Shown piece after piece: positions 33,118-43,233 of a stretch of DNA of 64,000 bases. This DNA is from Seongchinamella unica (GTDB taxonomy: Bacteria > Pseudomonadota > Gammaproteobacteria > Pseudomonadales > Halieaceae). The stretch covers positions 629,231 to 693,230 of the forward strand of contig NZ_SMSE01000003.1 of NCBI RefSeq assembly GCF_004354085.1, written 5' to 3'. The notes under the pieces were generated by a model. The model saw only the letters and a program-made list of their open reading frames with translations, did not search any database and had not been told where the DNA came from. The position numbers were made by a program, and so were the translations under genes. Position 1 is the first letter of the stretch, and the number at the start of each line of letters is the position of its first letter.

Positions 33118-34389
33118 CTAAAACAGGGGCTCCGGCCCCTTTTTCATCAATCTGTTCCAGTCCGCCCGGGGCAGCCGCACCTGCAGGTGGGCTTTGCCGT
33201 CGTCGGAATACTGTTCAGATTCCACGGCGCCCAGCCGATAGAGCGCGGCCCGCAGCCCGCCCTGGTCCGGCGCCAGTTCCAGTTCCTCGTTGACCATGTC
33301 CTGGCCCACCAGTTCGCTCACCGCCTGCAATAACAGCTCAACCCCCGCGCCGGTGGCCGCGCTTAGCCAGACCCGCGCGGGCTGACCGTCGGCGTTACGG
33401 TCTATACGCGGCACCTGCTCCAGCAGATCCAGCTTATTGTAAATTTCCAGTCGGGGAATCTGGTCAGCACCGATTTCCTGCAGGACTTCCTGCACCTGGT
33501 AGATGTTGTCCTCGCGCTCATCGCTGGCGGCATCGATCACGTGCAGCAGCAGGTCGGCGTTGAGGGTCTCTTCGAGGGTGGCCTTGAAGGCCTCAACCAG
33601 CTTGTGTGGCAGGTGGGCGATAAATCCCACGGTATCGGCCAACACCACCGGTCCCACATTTTCCAGTTCCAGCCGGCGCAGGGTCGGGTCCAGGGTGGCG
33701 AAGAGCTGGTCGGCGGCGTAGACGCCGGACTCGGTCAGGCAGTTGAACAGGGTGGACTTGCCGGCGTTGGTATATCCCACCAGGGAAACCGTGGGGATTT
33801 CCTGGCGCTTGCGGGACCGACGGCCCTGGTCACGCTGCTTGCGGACCTTTTCCAGCCGGGCAGTAATGGATTTGATACGCGCCCGCAGCAGGCGGCGGTC
33901 GGTTTCCAGCTGGGTTTCACCCGGGCCGCGCAAACCGATGCCGCCTTTCTGCCGCTCCAGGTGGGTCCAGCCTCGCACCAGTCGTGTGCTGACGTGCTGC
34001 AACTGGGCCAGTTCAACCTGCAGCTTGCCCTCGTGGGTGCGTGCCCGCTGGGCGAAAATATCGAGGATCAGCCCGGTGCGGTCCACTACCCGGCACTCGA
34101 GCTCCTTCTCCAGGTTTCGCTCCTGGCTGGGGCTGAGCACGTGGTTGAACATCACCACTTCCGCCTCGTGCAGATTCACCTCGTCGCGAATTTCCTCGAG
34201 CTTGCCCGAGCCGACAAAGGTGCGTGGGTGGGGAGCCGTGCGCTGGCCCATCACGTAGGCAGCCGGATCCCCTCCTGCGGAAAGCACGAGTTCTTCAAAT
34301 TCACGGGGGTCTTCCCGCTCTGATTCGCTGTCGAGATTCAGGTGAACGAGCACTGCCCGCTCCCCGGAATCGGGTCGGTCAAAAAACAA
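33118..34389 (-). CDS. hflX: HflX, ribosome-associated GTPase
   Basis: 423 residues. The N-terminal HflX domain contains ELVLSAGGDPAAYVMGQRTA and a coiled-coil arm. RGPGETQLETDRRLLRARI leads to the GTPase domain with G1 GYTNAGKSTLFN, G3 DTVGFI and G4 NKLD. HflX splits stalled ribosomes under heat stress. A TTG at 34389 gives the family start (MFFDRPDSGERAVLVHL), with AGAGG upstream. Downstream of hfq in the conserved order. Length is normal. Confidence 0.95.
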   Translation of the reverse strand: MFFDRPDSGERAVLVHLNLDSESEREDPREFEELVLSAGGDPAAYVMGQRTAPHPRTFVGSGKLEEIRDEVNLHEAEVVMFNHVLSPSQERNLEKELECRVVDRTGLILDIFAQRARTHEGKLQVELAQLQHVSTRLVRGWTHLERQKGGIGLRGPGETQLETDRRLLRARIKSITARLEKVRKQRDQGRRSRKRQEIPTVSLVGYTNAGKSTLFNCLTESGVYAADQLFATLDPTLRRLELENVGPVVLADTVGFIAHLPHKLVEAFKATLEETLNADLLLHVIDAASDEREDNIYQVQEVLQEIGADQIPRLEIYNKLDLLEQVPRIDRNADGQPARVWLSAATGAGVELLLQAVSELVGQDMVNEELELAPDQGGLRAALYRLGAVESEQYSDDGKAHLQVRLPRADWNRLMKKGPEPLF

Positions 34390-34445
34390 GACTACCTCTG
34401 ATGGGGGCCCCTGGGCGGCCGCCGCGGCGGCCGCAGGTCACGCTC

Positions 34446-34718
34446 TTAGCTGTCACCGCCCTCTTCCGGGGGATGCTGCATCGGCAGACGCACAACCCGG
34501 CTGGGTACGACGGTAGAAATGGCGTGCTTGTACACCATCTGGCTGACGGTGTTTTTCAGCAGCACCACGAACTGGTCGAAGGATTCAATCTGCCCTTGCA
34601 GCTTGATTCCGTTCACCAGGTAAATGGATACAGGAACGCGTTCCTTACGCAAAATATTGAGGTAAGGGTCTTGTAGCGTGTGCCCCTTTGACATGGCTAT
34701 ATCTCCTGGCAGGCTCAA
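34446..34718 (-). CDS. hfq: RNA chaperone Hfq
   Basis: 90 residues. Sm1 is in [20 protein letters not shown] and Sm2 in [14 protein letters not shown]; the N-terminus has [19 protein letters not shown] with the conserved Gln and proximal-face Lys/Arg pattern. Hfq forms a hexameric ring pairing small RNAs with mRNAs. The ATG at 34706 ([10 protein letters not shown]) is the usual start; the ORF extends 12 bases further to 34718. AGGAGAT precedes the start. It sits between miaA and hflX as in most gammaproteobacteria. Confidence 0.95.
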   Translation of the reverse strand: MSLPGDIAMSKGHTLQDPYLNILRKERVPVSIYLVNGIKLQGQIESFDQFVVLLKNTVSQMVYKHAISTVVPSRVVRLPMQHPPEEGGDS

Positions 34719-34848
34719 CTCGAGCCGAAAAAAATGAAAAACTGGCCTTCTTCCCTACATCGACGTTGACTCGCTCCCCTGGGGGCGACGTGATGTGAGC
34801 TGCGGGCCCTCGTTACCACTGAACGCATTATAGTGCATCCGCAAGATT

Positions 34849-35895
34849 CTACATGGGGGCATACCCCAAATAGTTCAAGGCGGCCTGGAGCGGCTTTTGG
34901 CCGATCAGCCGACTACTCGGGTCGCTGGATTCCCGCCTGCGCGGGAATGACGGTGATGAAGCCCCCTCACCGCCCTTGTTGGACAGCACAAATTCCTCAA
35001 TGTTCCCCGCTTGATCGGTGTATATCCACGCAAGATCGCGCCATTTTCGCAGCCATGTCAGTTGCCGCTTGGCCAGCTGGCGGGTGGCGGCCACCCCCTG
35101 CTCCACCGCCTGTTCCAGCGAACACTCCCCTTCCAGGTACTGCCACAGCTGGCGATAGCCCACTGCCCGCAGCGCCGGCAGGTCTGGGCTGAGGTCGCCG
35201 CGCCGGTGCAGTGCTCGCACCTCCTCCAGGAAGCCTGCCTGCATCATCTGCTCGAAGCGCAGGGCGATACGCTGGTGCAGCACGCTGCGTTCGCGGGGGC
35301 AAATGGCCAGTTGGGCAATGGCAAAGCGCCCGTGGGGATCGTCCAGGCCACCCGCACCCGAGTCGGCATGCCATTCGGTCAGGGTGCGGCCCGTGCTGCG
35401 GTAAATCTCCAGGGCCCGGGCCAGTCGCTGGGAATGATTGGGGTGGATCCTGGCCGCCGACTCGGGGTCAACCTCGGCCAGCCGGGCGTGAATAGCCGGC
35501 CAGCCCAGTTGCTCCGCCTCTGCCTCTATGGCGGCACGTAGGCCGGGGTCGGCGGCGGGCATGGTGGCCAGTGGCTCCAGGAAGGCCTTGAAGTAGAGCA
35601 TGGTGCCGCCCACCAGCAACGGAATTCTGCCACGGGCGGTGATCTCGTCCGCCAGGCGGTTGGCATCGGCGGCAAAATCCGCCGCCGAATAGGGCTCGGC
35701 GGGGTCGCGGATATCCACCAGGTGATGGGGATAGTCGGGTTTGGCGCTGCCGATATCCATGCCGCGGTAGACCAGGGCCGAGTCGACGCTGATCAGCTCG
35801 CAGTCGAGCCGGCCCGCCAGCGCGATGGCAAGGTCAGTCTTGCCCGAGGCCGTGGGGCCCATCAGGCAGATCAGCGGAGGCTTGGAGGAGGCCAT
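34849..35895 (-). CDS. miaA: tRNA dimethylallyltransferase with REP-derived C-terminal extension
   Basis: 348 residues from the ATG at 35895 ([20 protein letters not shown]). MiaA adds a dimethylallyl group to A37 of tRNAs reading U-first codons. P-loop [24 protein letters not shown] and [17 protein letters not shown] are intact, and the family body ends near DLAWIYTDQ. After [11 protein letters not shown] the frame passes through a REP-like element at 34923-34952, giving [14 protein letters not shown], and then another roughly 23 codons. The extra tail of about 40 residues is unusual and probably non-essential. An upstream in-frame start overlaps mutL and is rejected. Confidence 0.93.
   Translation of the reverse strand: MASSKPPLICLMGPTASGKTDLAIALAGRLDCELISVDSALVYRGMDIGSAKPDYPHHLVDIRDPAEPYSAADFAADANRLADEITARGRIPLLVGGTMLYFKAFLEPLATMPAADPGLRAAIEAEAEQLGWPAIHARLAEVDPESAARIHPNHSQRLARALEIYRSTGRTLTEWHADSGAGGLDDPHGRFAIAQLAICPRERSVLHQRIALRFEQMMQAGFLEEVRALHRRGDLSPDLPALRAVGYRQLWQYLEGECSLEQAVEQGVAATRQLAKRQLTWLRKWRDLAWIYTDQAGNIEEFVLSNKGGEGASSPSFPRRRESSDPSSRLIGQKPLQAALNYLGYAPM
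34923..34952. repeat. REP-like palindrome inside the 3' end of miaA
   Basis: cgctggattcccgcctgcgc followed by gggaatgacg. The copy lies within the miaA reading frame and is translated as SFPRRRES. Confidence 0.85.
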
Positions 35896-35908
35896 GGAAT
35901 GGTTGCTG

Positions 35909-37786
35909 TCAGCGCCCCCGCAGGAACAGCCTGTCCAGCTCGTCCAGCCCCAGCTGGGTCCAGGTCGGGCGGCCGTGATTACACTGGCCGGAGCGCTCGG
36001 TTTCCTCCATGTCACGCAGCAGGGCGTTCATTTCCGGCACGGTCAGGCGCCGGTTGGCGCGCACCGAGCCGTGGCAGGCCATGGTAGAGAGAATTTCATC
36101 CATATGGGCCGCTATACGCTCTGAGCTGCCGAACTCGATCAGATCCGCCAGCACGTCACGCAACAGTTGCTCCACGTCAGAATCGCGCAGCGCCACCGGG
36201 ATCTCGCGGATCACCAGGGCCTCTTCGCCGGCCACATCCACCGACATGCCAATGGCGCGAAACAGCTCGGCGTTCTCGCCCGCCACGTTCACCTCGCGCT
36301 GGCTCACGGCGACCGATTGCGGCACCAGCAGGGGCTGGCTGCGAATGCCCTCGGCATCGCGGGAGGCTTTCAGGCGCTCATAGGTAATGCGTTCGTGGGC
36401 GGCGTGCATGTCCACCAGCACCAGTCCGGCGGCGTTCTCCGCCAGGATGTAAATGCCCTTGAGCTGGGCCAGGGCATAACCCAGCGGGGGAACATCCTCC
36501 TCACGTCCCTGCTCGGGCAGTGACGGGTGTAACTGGCCATAGGCCGCCATCTGGTCCTTACCCTGGCTGCCGAGGCCCGGATTGGCGCTGAAGCGGGGGC
36601 CGAACCCCTGCCCCAGCTGGCCCTGCCGCGGCGGCGCGTCGGCCACCGCGGCGCCCTGTTCCGCGCCCCACGCCAGCCCGCCCTGGGTGCTGATCTCCCC
36701 GGTTTCGGTATTGATGGCCATCCCATCGCCGGTGCGCACCGTGTTGGGCGGCAACTGGTCATTGGGTCGCACGTCGGCCAGCGCCCGGTGCAGGCTGGAA
36801 AAAATGAAGTTGTGCACGCTGCGGCCATCCCGGAACCGCACCTCGTGCTTGGTGGGGTGCACATTGACATCCACCTGGGCAGGATCCACCTCCAGGTAGA
36901 GCACGAACGCCGGGTGACGACCGTGATAAAGCACGTCACGGTAGGCCTGCTTGATCGCATGGGCAACCAGCTTGTCGCGAATCACCCGCCCGTTAACGAA
37001 GAAATACTGCAGGTCGGCCTGGCTGCGGGAGAACGTGGGTAATCCCACCCAGCCCCAGAGCTTCAGACTACCGGAGGGCAGGCCGCCGCCTTCATTCTCG
37101 ATATAAATGGCCTGTTCCATAAAGGCCGGGCCACAGACGCTGGCCACCCGCCGCTGCTGTTCCACCTGGCCGGTGCCGGCCTTGAGCTGGTGAATGCCGC
37201 GGCCGTTGTGGCGCAGGCTGAAGGCGACATCAAAGCGGGACAGGGCCAGCCGCTTGACCACCTCTTCCAGGTGGTTGAACTCGGTTTTTTCCGTGCGCAG
37301 GAATTTGCGCCGGGCGGGAGTATTGAAGAACAGGTCGCGCACTTCAACCGTGGTGCCCCGGGGATGGGGCGCGGGTCTGGTCACCACCTCCATCTCCCGC
37401 CCTTCACAGGCGGCGGAGCTGCCCTCGCTGCCCTGCTCGGCGGCGTTGCTGGTGAGCGTCAGGCGGGAAACCGAGCCGATACTCGCCAGGGCCTCGCCGC
37501 GAAAGCCCAGGCTAGCGACCGCCTCCAGGTCCTCCAGCGAGCTGATTTTGCTGGTGGCATGGCGGGCCATGGCCAGGGGCAGGTCATCCGCCTCGATACC
37601 GAGGCCATTGTCGCGAATCCGGATCAGCTTGACGCCCCCTGCTTCCACCTCGATATCCACCCGGGTGGCGCCGGCGTCCAGGCTGTTCTCCAGCACTTCC
37701 TTGACCACCGATGCCGGGCGCTCGACGACCTCGCCGGCGGCGATCTGGTTTGCCAGGCGGGTGGAGAGGCGATGGATTTTGGACAT
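35909..37786 (-). CDS. mutL: DNA mismatch repair protein MutL
   Basis: 625 residues from ATG 37786 ([20 protein letters not shown]); a 17-residue upstream extension is rejected. GHKL ATPase motifs: [27 protein letters not shown] and [15 protein letters not shown]. The linker is Gln/Gly/Pro-rich. The C-terminal domain has [12 protein letters not shown], which fits the DxHA(x2)E(x4)E endonuclease pattern with Met in the Gln position, so this MutL may nick DNA itself in a MutH-less pathway. Thirteen bases separate it from miaA. Length is normal. Confidence 0.95.
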   Translation of the reverse strand: MSKIHRLSTRLANQIAAGEVVERPASVVKEVLENSLDAGATRVDIEVEAGGVKLIRIRDNGLGIEADDLPLAMARHATSKISSLEDLEAVASLGFRGEALASIGSVSRLTLTSNAAEQGSEGSSAACEGREMEVVTRPAPHPRGTTVEVRDLFFNTPARRKFLRTEKTEFNHLEEVVKRLALSRFDVAFSLRHNGRGIHQLKAGTGQVEQQRRVASVCGPAFMEQAIYIENEGGGLPSGSLKLWGWVGLPTFSRSQADLQYFFVNGRVIRDKLVAHAIKQAYRDVLYHGRHPAFVLYLEVDPAQVDVNVHPTKHEVRFRDGRSVHNFIFSSLHRALADVRPNDQLPPNTVRTGDGMAINTETGEISTQGGLAWGAEQGAAVADAPPRQGQLGQGFGPRFSANPGLGSQGKDQMAAYGQLHPSLPEQGREEDVPPLGYALAQLKGIYILAENAAGLVLVDMHAAHERITYERLKASRDAEGIRSQPLLVPQSVAVSQREVNVAGENAELFRAIGMSVDVAGEEALVIREIPVALRDSDVEQLLRDVLADLIEFGSSERIAAHMDEILSTMACHGSVRANRRLTVPEMNALLRDMEETERSGQCNHGRPTWTQLGLDELDRLFLRGR

Positions 37787-37831
37787 AGGTAACATTTTCC
37801 GGCGTGAAGCTGCCCCGCGTGACCTGACTCT

Positions 37832-37859
37832 TGTCATTCCCGCGCAGGCGGGGACCCAG
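37832..37859. repeat. REP-like palindrome
   Basis: tgtcattcccgcgcaggcgg followed by ggacccag; family copy upstream of mutL. Confidence 0.8.
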
Positions 37860-37972
37860 TATCTGCGGGTGTGTGGGGGATACTACTGGATGTTTGGGGT
37901 GGTGGGCTACTTCAGGGAGCAGTTTGTGTGCGCACAATCCCTGGATCGAGGAATGAACGCAATAGCGAGCCC

Positions 37973-38000
37973 CGTCATTCCCGCGCACGCGGGAATCCAG
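37973..38000. repeat. REP-like palindrome
   Basis: cgtcattcccgcgcacgcgg followed by gaatccag; second copy in this spacer. Confidence 0.8.
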
Positions 38001-38044
38001 GGACGTTGAAGCCAAAAACAGGGAGATCACGGGATTCCCGCTTG

Positions 38045-38078
38045 CCCCAGGGCACCTTCTCTTGCTGCGCAATTCACC
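38045..38078. repeat. Isolated copy of the 39-bp repeat
   Basis: ccccagggcaccttctcttg followed by ctgcgcaattcacctc matches the tandem units at 32962-33078, about 5 kb away, with few changes. Confidence 0.8.
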
Positions 38079-38099
38079 TCATTCGCTAAGATGACGAAA

Positions 38100-39404
38100 T
38101 CAGGTCGCAGGAATGGTCAGCTTCTGTCCCACCATGATCTTCGAACCACGGATGCCATTGGTGCTCTTGAGCGTCGACAGTGACACGTTGAAACGCTGGG
38201 CGATTCCGGACAGGGTATCACCACTGGCAATGGTGTACTCGGTCCCGCGCTGGGCCTTGTTCCAGGCGATGAGGGTGCCCGAGGGAGGATGGGCCAGCAT
38301 ATAGCTCCTGATCCCGGCGTGAATGGCGCTGGCCATCTTCTTCTGGTAGCTGCTGGTGGAGAGCCGTTTGGCTTCCGTGGGATTGGAAATAAACCCGGTT
38401 TCCACCAGGATCGAGGGTATATCGGGCGACTTCAGCACGGCGAAACCCGCCTGCTCCACATTTTTCTTGTGCAGCCTGGCCACGTTGTCGACATTGCGCA
38501 GCACCTGGGTGCCGACTTGCAGGCTGGCATCCAGGGTGGAGGTCATGGACAGGTCTGCCAGCACCCCGGCGAGCACGTCGTCCTTGTCCGAGAGACGAAC
38601 ACCACCCACCAGGTCGGCGGCGTTCTCGCGCTGGGCCAGATAGCGGGCCGCGGTACTGGTGGCGCCGCTGGTGGACAGGGCGTAGACGGAAGCGCCGTTG
38701 GCTTCGGTGCGCTTGAAGGCGTCGGCGTGGATGGACACGAACAGGTCCGCCTGGCGCTGGCGGGCCAGGTCACGTCGTCCCTTCAGGCTGATGTAGTAAT
38801 CGCCGGTGCGGATCAGGGTGGGCGCAAATCCGGTATCGGCCTGGAACAGGCGGTGCAGTTCCCGGGCGATCGCCAGTACCACATCCTTCTCCCGGCGCTT
38901 GCCCGGGCCCAGTGCGCCCGGGTCCTCGCCACCGTGACCGGCATCGATGGCGATAATGATGTCGCGCTTGCTGCCCTGCTGGGCGGTTTTCTTCACCGCC
39001 GGTTTGGCAGCCGTCGCGTTCTGGTCGAAAAGGTCCACCACCAGGCGATCGCCGGCTTTCTCGTTCGCCTTCAGTGAGAAGCTGCGCGGGTCCACACTGG
39101 CACTCATGTCCATGACGATGCGCAGGTCATCCCCCTCGCGCACCGCCGAACGCACCTGGCGAATCGGGGTGTTATCCAGCTGGAGATCAGAGAGATTGGT
39201 TTTCAGCCGGGTGTCGGTGACATCCAGCACGATGCGAGTGGGGTTCTGCAGGACAAAGAGATTGTGCTCCGAGGGACCGGTGAGATCAAACACCACGCGC
39301 GTGTGGTCCGGCGCCCGCCACAGGCGCACGTCGTGCACGTCCGCCGCCATCGCGGCGCCGGCCACCAGCCAACCCAGGATCGCCCCGATCCACGCCCTGC
39401 CCAT
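38100..39404 (-). CDS. amiC: N-acetylmuramoyl-L-alanine amidase (AmiC-like) with AMIN and LysM domains
   Basis: 434 residues. Signal peptide (WIGAILGWLVAGAAMAAD), AMIN domain (VHDVRLWRAPDHTRVVFDLT...), then the zinc amidase_3 domain with IIIAIDAGHGGEDPGALGPG, VSIHADAF and PSILVETGFISNPTEAKRL, and a C-terminal LysM (EYTIASGDTLSGIAQRFNVS). It cleaves septal peptidoglycan during cell separation. The LysM replaces the need for a separate wall-binding factor. It is the third gene of the nnr-tsaE-amiC unit and precedes mutL, the normal order; E. coli has amiB here. Confidence 0.93.
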   Translation of the reverse strand: MGRAWIGAILGWLVAGAAMAADVHDVRLWRAPDHTRVVFDLTGPSEHNLFVLQNPTRIVLDVTDTRLKTNLSDLQLDNTPIRQVRSAVREGDDLRIVMDMSASVDPRSFSLKANEKAGDRLVVDLFDQNATAAKPAVKKTAQQGSKRDIIIAIDAGHGGEDPGALGPGKRREKDVVLAIARELHRLFQADTGFAPTLIRTGDYYISLKGRRDLARQRQADLFVSIHADAFKRTEANGASVYALSTSGATSTAARYLAQRENAADLVGGVRLSDKDDVLAGVLADLSMTSTLDASLQVGTQVLRNVDNVARLHKKNVEQAGFAVLKSPDIPSILVETGFISNPTEAKRLSTSSYQKKMASAIHAGIRSYMLAHPPSGTLIAWNKAQRGTEYTIASGDTLSGIAQRFNVSLSTLKSTNGIRGSKIMVGQKLTIPAT

Positions 39405-39438
39405 GTCACTCCCGCGCGCTGTGCGATTGTTATTGACG

Positions 39439-39918
39439 TTATGGTCGGGCGCCCGCCTGTAAACGCTGCAATACCGCTCGTCCCCTGGCGGTACTGGCGT
39501 CCAACTGCAGCCGACGTCCCAAGCCCTTGCGTTCTATGTTAATCACTAAATCCGCCGGGGGCAAAACGCCCAGCCCCCTGGCAGGCCACTCCACCAGGCA
39601 AATCGAGTCGCTTGTGAAATAATCACGGATTCCCATGAATTCCAGCTCCTCGGGATCGCCCAGCCGGTATAGATCGAAATGGTACAGGGTGAGTTCCCCG
39701 AGCTCGTAGGGTTCCACCAGCGTATAGGTGGGACTCTTGACCGCCCCCCGGTGGCCAAGCGCCTGGACGATGCCGCGACTGAGGGTGGTCTTGCCCATGC
39801 CAAGTTCACCCTGGAGGTGGACCACCGTACCCGGTTGCAGGGCCGCCGCCAACCGCTTACCGCATTCCACCATGGCCGCTTCGTCATCGGCCTGCCACAC
39901 GATTTGCTCCCCGCTCAA
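39439..39918 (-). CDS. tsaE: TsaE, ATPase of the tRNA t6A machinery
   Basis: 159 residues. Walker A is GELGMGKTTLSRGI; the family segment KSPTYTLVEPYE is followed by LYHFDLYRLGDPEELEFMGI and the Walker B-like LVEWPARG. TsaE works with TsaB and TsaD to make N6-threonylcarbamoyl-adenosine in ANN-decoding tRNAs. A TTG at 39918 overlaps the nnr stop (TTGA). Normal length. Confidence 0.94.
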   Translation of the reverse strand: MSGEQIVWQADDEAAMVECGKRLAAALQPGTVVHLQGELGMGKTTLSRGIVQALGHRGAVKSPTYTLVEPYELGELTLYHFDLYRLGDPEELEFMGIRDYFTSDSICLVEWPARGLGVLPPADLVINIERKGLGRRLQLDASTARGRAVLQRLQAGARP

Positions 39919-41408
39919 CCCAGCAACTCCCGCAACCAGGGCATCAGGTCCGAGGCCAGCAGGCCACGCATGCCCTCCCCGGCGGCGAGGTCGGCAGCAG
40001 CGCCGTGCAGGCAGACGCCAAGGGCCGCTGCCTCCAGCGGTCCGGCGCCCTGGGCCAGCAGCGAGCCGATCACCCCGCTGAGCACATCACCCATGCCCCC
40101 GCTGGCCATGCCGGGGTTCCCGTAATCGCCAAGCAACAGCTGTTGCGCATCCGCTACCAGGGTGCCATTGCCCTTGAGCACTGCCACCGCGCCGGTTTTG
40201 TGCTGCAGGGCGCGGCAGGCAGCAAAGCGGTCGCACTGAATATCTGCATTGCTGCAGGACAGCAGGCGTGCCGCTTCGCCGGGATGCGGGGTAATTATCA
40301 TCCCGGGCCGCGGCGCCGCCTTGCCGGCGGCCAGCAGGTTGAGCCCGTCGGCATCCAGCACCAGGGGCTTGCCGCTCTTCATCGCCACCTGGAACAGGTA
40401 CTCCGACCAGGGCGACTGGCCCAGGCCGGGACCCACCACCAGCACATCGGCGGACTCCAGCAGAGGCTGTAAATCCTCGCCGGACTCCACCCCTCGGGCC
40501 ATCACTTCCGGCGCGCGCGCCACCAGCGCGGCAACATGCTCGGGCCGGGTCGCCACCTTTACCAGGCCTGCACCACAGCGCAGGGCGGCCTCCGCTGCCA
40601 GCGCCGCCGCCCCCGCCATACCGTAGTCACCACCGACCACCAGCACCGTGCCGTACAGGCCCTTGTGCGCGCTGGCGGGACGCGGCGGCTGCAGCTCCAA
40701 CAGCGGCTCCAGCTCCAGGCGGTAACTGTCACAAGGGACCTGTCGGTACACCTGGGCCGGCACGCCCAGGTCGGCAAACTGCAGTTCGCCGGTGTGATCC
40801 CCGGCCTCCAGGGTGAACAGGCCGCGCTTGAGACCGATAAAGGTCACGGTCAGCTCAGCCCGCACCGCCCGGCCCAGCACCCGGCCCGTGTCAGAGCAAA
40901 GCCCGGAAGGGATATCCACCGCCAGCACTGCCACGTCGGCGGCGTTGATTTCATCGATCGCCTCAGCGTACGCGCCCCGGACATCGCCCCCCAGGCCAGT
41001 CCCCAGCAGGGCGTCGACGAGCACACCGGCAGACATGACCGCGCCCGGCTCAAAGTCCAGGATTTCTACCCCGTTGGCCAGCGCCTGGTTGCGGGCAAGC
41101 AGCGCATCACCGCCAATTTTATCCGCATCACCCACCTGCAAGACCCGGGTGCGAATGCCGCGCTTGTGCGCCAGGTCGGCGATGAGAAAACCGTCGCCGC
41201 CGTTGTTGCCAGTACCGCAGAGCACCTGTACGCACTCGGGGTCGGCCCAGGTATTGAGCAGGCTGTCGAAAGCGGCGTTGGCCGCCCGCGACATCAGGGT
41301 AATGCCCGGCAGCCCGTGCTCATCGATAGCGCAACGGTCGAGGGCGCGGGTCTGCTGCGCGGTGTACAATGCTTCGAAACTGGCCGTATCCACTAAAATC
41401 TCCGTCAC
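39915..41408 (-). CDS. nnr: Bifunctional NAD(P)H-hydrate epimerase/dehydratase
   Basis: 497 residues joining two repair enzymes for damaged NAD(P)HX. The N-terminal epimerase domain (YjeF_N, about 1-215) has VLCGTGNNGGDGFLIADLAH. The C-terminal ADP-dependent dehydratase domain (about 225-497) has GTVLVVGGDYGMAGAAALAA, VVGPGLGQS, PLVLDADGLNLLA, TPHPGEAARLL, LKGNGTLVAD and GNPGMASGGMGDVLSGVIGS. GTG start at 41408. It diverges from queG with 62 bases between. Confidence 0.94.
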   Translation of the reverse strand: MTEILVDTASFEALYTAQQTRALDRCAIDEHGLPGITLMSRAANAAFDSLLNTWADPECVQVLCGTGNNGGDGFLIADLAHKRGIRTRVLQVGDADKIGGDALLARNQALANGVEILDFEPGAVMSAGVLVDALLGTGLGGDVRGAYAEAIDEINAADVAVLAVDIPSGLCSDTGRVLGRAVRAELTVTFIGLKRGLFTLEAGDHTGELQFADLGVPAQVYRQVPCDSYRLELEPLLELQPPRPASAHKGLYGTVLVVGGDYGMAGAAALAAEAALRCGAGLVKVATRPEHVAALVARAPEVMARGVESGEDLQPLLESADVLVVGPGLGQSPWSEYLFQVAMKSGKPLVLDADGLNLLAAGKAAPRPGMIITPHPGEAARLLSCSNADIQCDRFAACRALQHKTGAVAVLKGNGTLVADAQQLLLGDYGNPGMASGGMGDVLSGVIGSLLAQGAGPLEAAALGVCLHGAAADLAAGEGMRGLLASDLMPWLRELLG

Positions 41409-41470
41409 TGTCGCGGGGAACCGTCAAGGCGGACTATCGCCCCGCCGGGAACCGATTGAATTATACGCAG

Positions 41471-42565
41471 ATGTCCGACTCCGGTGACCTGAAATTTAGC
41501 ACGCAACAGGCAGCGACCCTGCTGGCTGACCTCGAGCGCTGGGCGACGGAGCTGGGCTTCCAGCAGGTGGGCGTCAGCAACGTTGAGCTCGGCGAGCACG
41601 AAGCCTACCTGCAGAAATGGCTGGATGCCGGTTATCACGGCAGCATGGATTACATGGCCCGCCACGGCAGCAAGCGCTCGCGTCCGGCGGAGCTGGTGCC
41701 CGACACCTGCCGGGTGATCTCCCTGCGCATGAATTACCTGGCGGACGGCAGCGCCAGTGACGTGCTGGCCTCGTCCGAAAAAGCCTACATTTCCCGCTAC
41801 ACTCTCGGGCGCGACTATCACAAGCTGATCCGCAAGCGCCTGGCGCAGCTCGCGGCGCGTATCGAACAGGAAGCCGGCGGCGGCCGCTTCCGCGCCTTTG
41901 TCGACAGCGCCCCGGTGCTGGAGCGGGCCATTGCCGAGCAGGCGGGCCTGGGCTGGATCGCCAAGAACACCATGCTGATCAACCCGGACGCCGGTTCCTG
42001 GTTCTTCCTCGGCGAGATCTACACCGATCTACCCCTGCCGGAAACCCGCGCGCAGGAAAGCAAACACTGCGGTACCTGTACCGCCTGCCTGGAGGAATGC
42101 CCCACTGACGCGTTTGTCGGCCCCTTCCAGCTGGATGCCCGCCGCTGCATTTCCTACCTGACCATCGAGCACCACGGCCCGATCGATCCGGCGCTGCGAC
42201 CGTTGATGGGCAACCGGGTCTTCGGCTGCGACGACTGCCAGCTGGTGTGCCCCTGGACCAAGTTCGCCGGCGACACCAACGAGGCCGACTTCCAGCCCCG
42301 TCACGGCCTGGCGGACGCGGAGCTGGTGGACCTGTTCCTGTGGGATGAGGAGGCGTTCCTGGCCCGCACCGAGGGGTCGGCGATCCGGCGGATCGGTTAC
42401 GAGCGCTGGCTGCGCAACCTGGCGATCGGCCTGGGGAACGGGCCGCCAACGGACCAGGCGATCGCGGCTTTGGGCAAGCGGGCGGACCATCCGTCGGGCC
42501 TGGTGCGGGAACATGTCGAGTGGGCGCTGGCCAGGCTGGGGAAGGCGTCGTCAACGCCGGAATGA
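41471..42565 (+). CDS. queG: Epoxyqueuosine reductase
   Basis: 364 residues from ATG 41471 (MSDSGDLKFS); an in-frame upstream start overlaps nnr. QueG carries out the last step of queuosine formation on tRNA using cobalamin and two 4Fe-4S clusters. The cluster motifs are visible: CGTCTACLEECPTDA and CDDCQLVCPW. The N-terminal catalytic part has WLDAGYHGSMDYMARH and the substrate region DSAPVLERAIAEQAGLGW. A HEAT-like C-terminus follows. Length is typical (about 350-380). Confidence 0.94.
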   Translation: MSDSGDLKFSTQQAATLLADLERWATELGFQQVGVSNVELGEHEAYLQKWLDAGYHGSMDYMARHGSKRSRPAELVPDTCRVISLRMNYLADGSASDVLASSEKAYISRYTLGRDYHKLIRKRLAQLAARIEQEAGGGRFRAFVDSAPVLERAIAEQAGLGWIAKNTMLINPDAGSWFFLGEIYTDLPLPETRAQESKHCGTCTACLEECPTDAFVGPFQLDARRCISYLTIEHHGPIDPALRPLMGNRVFGCDDCQLVCPWTKFAGDTNEADFQPRHGLADAELVDLFLWDEEAFLARTEGSAIRRIGYERWLRNLAIGLGNGPPTDQAIAALGKRADHPSGLVREHVEWALARLGKASSTPE

Positions 42566-42601
42566 CATCAACAGGGGGGCGGTAGATTGCCTGCCCTGCG
42601 C

Positions 42602-43150
42602 TCAGGCCTCCATCCGCAAAAAATGCTGCCGGTAATAACGCATCTCCTCGATCGACTCGCGGATGTCGTCCAGCGCCAGGTGCGTCCCGCTCTTGGTGAA
42701 ACCCGCCTCAAGCTCCGGGCGCCAGCGCTGCATCAGGATCTTGAGGGTACTCACATCCAGGTTGCGGTAGTGAAAGAAGGATTCCAACTCCGGCAGATGG
42801 CGGGCCATGAAGCGGCGATCCTGGCAGATGGTATTGCCACACATGGGTGAGGCGTTGGCTGGCAGGTACTGTTCCAGGAAGGCCAGGGTCTCGACCGTGG
42901 CACGGCGCTCGTCGTAATCACTGGCTCGCACCCGATCCACCAGACCCGAGCGATTGTGGTGGGTGGTATTCCACTCATCCATGGCGTCCAGGCGCTCGTC
43001 CGAGGTATGGATGGCAATCACCGGCCCCTCGGCCAGGGTATTGAGGTCACTGTCGGTCACAATGGTGGCGATCTCGATGACCACGTCCTTGTCGGGGTCC
43101 AGTCCGGTCATCTCCAAATCAACCCAGATCAGGTTGCTGGCGCTTTGCAT
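42602..43150 (-). CDS. orn: Oligoribonuclease
   Basis: 182 residues from ATG 43150 ([19 protein letters not shown]). DEDD exonuclease motifs: [11 protein letters not shown] (Asp, Glu), [15 protein letters not shown] (Asp) and [20 protein letters not shown] (the Asp of the His-x4-Asp motif). Orn degrades dinucleotides, including pGpG from c-di-GMP turnover, and is essential in many gammaproteobacteria. It diverges from rsgA with 83 bases between, a conserved pairing. Confidence 0.96.
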   Translation of the reverse strand: MQSASNLIWVDLEMTGLDPDKDVVIEIATIVTDSDLNTLAEGPVIAIHTSDERLDAMDEWNTTHHNRSGLVDRVRASDYDERRATVETLAFLEQYLPANASPMCGNTICQDRRFMARHLPELESFFHYRNLDVSTLKILMQRWRPELEAGFTKSGTHLALDDIRESIEEMRYYRQHFLRMEA

Positions 43151-43233
43151 AGGGTGTCGCTCTTGATGAGGCTGTGACCGCAAGTGTAACAAATTGCCTC
43201 GACAGGCCCAGACGCTGGCCCAATAATGGGCTC

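Larger units (their letters stand above)
37787..38099. other. Spacer between mutL and amiC with two REP elements and a 39-bp-family copy
   Basis: No gene. It holds REP-like elements at 37832-37859 and 37973-38000 (same orientation) and a copy of the 39-bp repeat at 38045-38078. The rest shows nothing recognisable. Confidence 0.75.
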
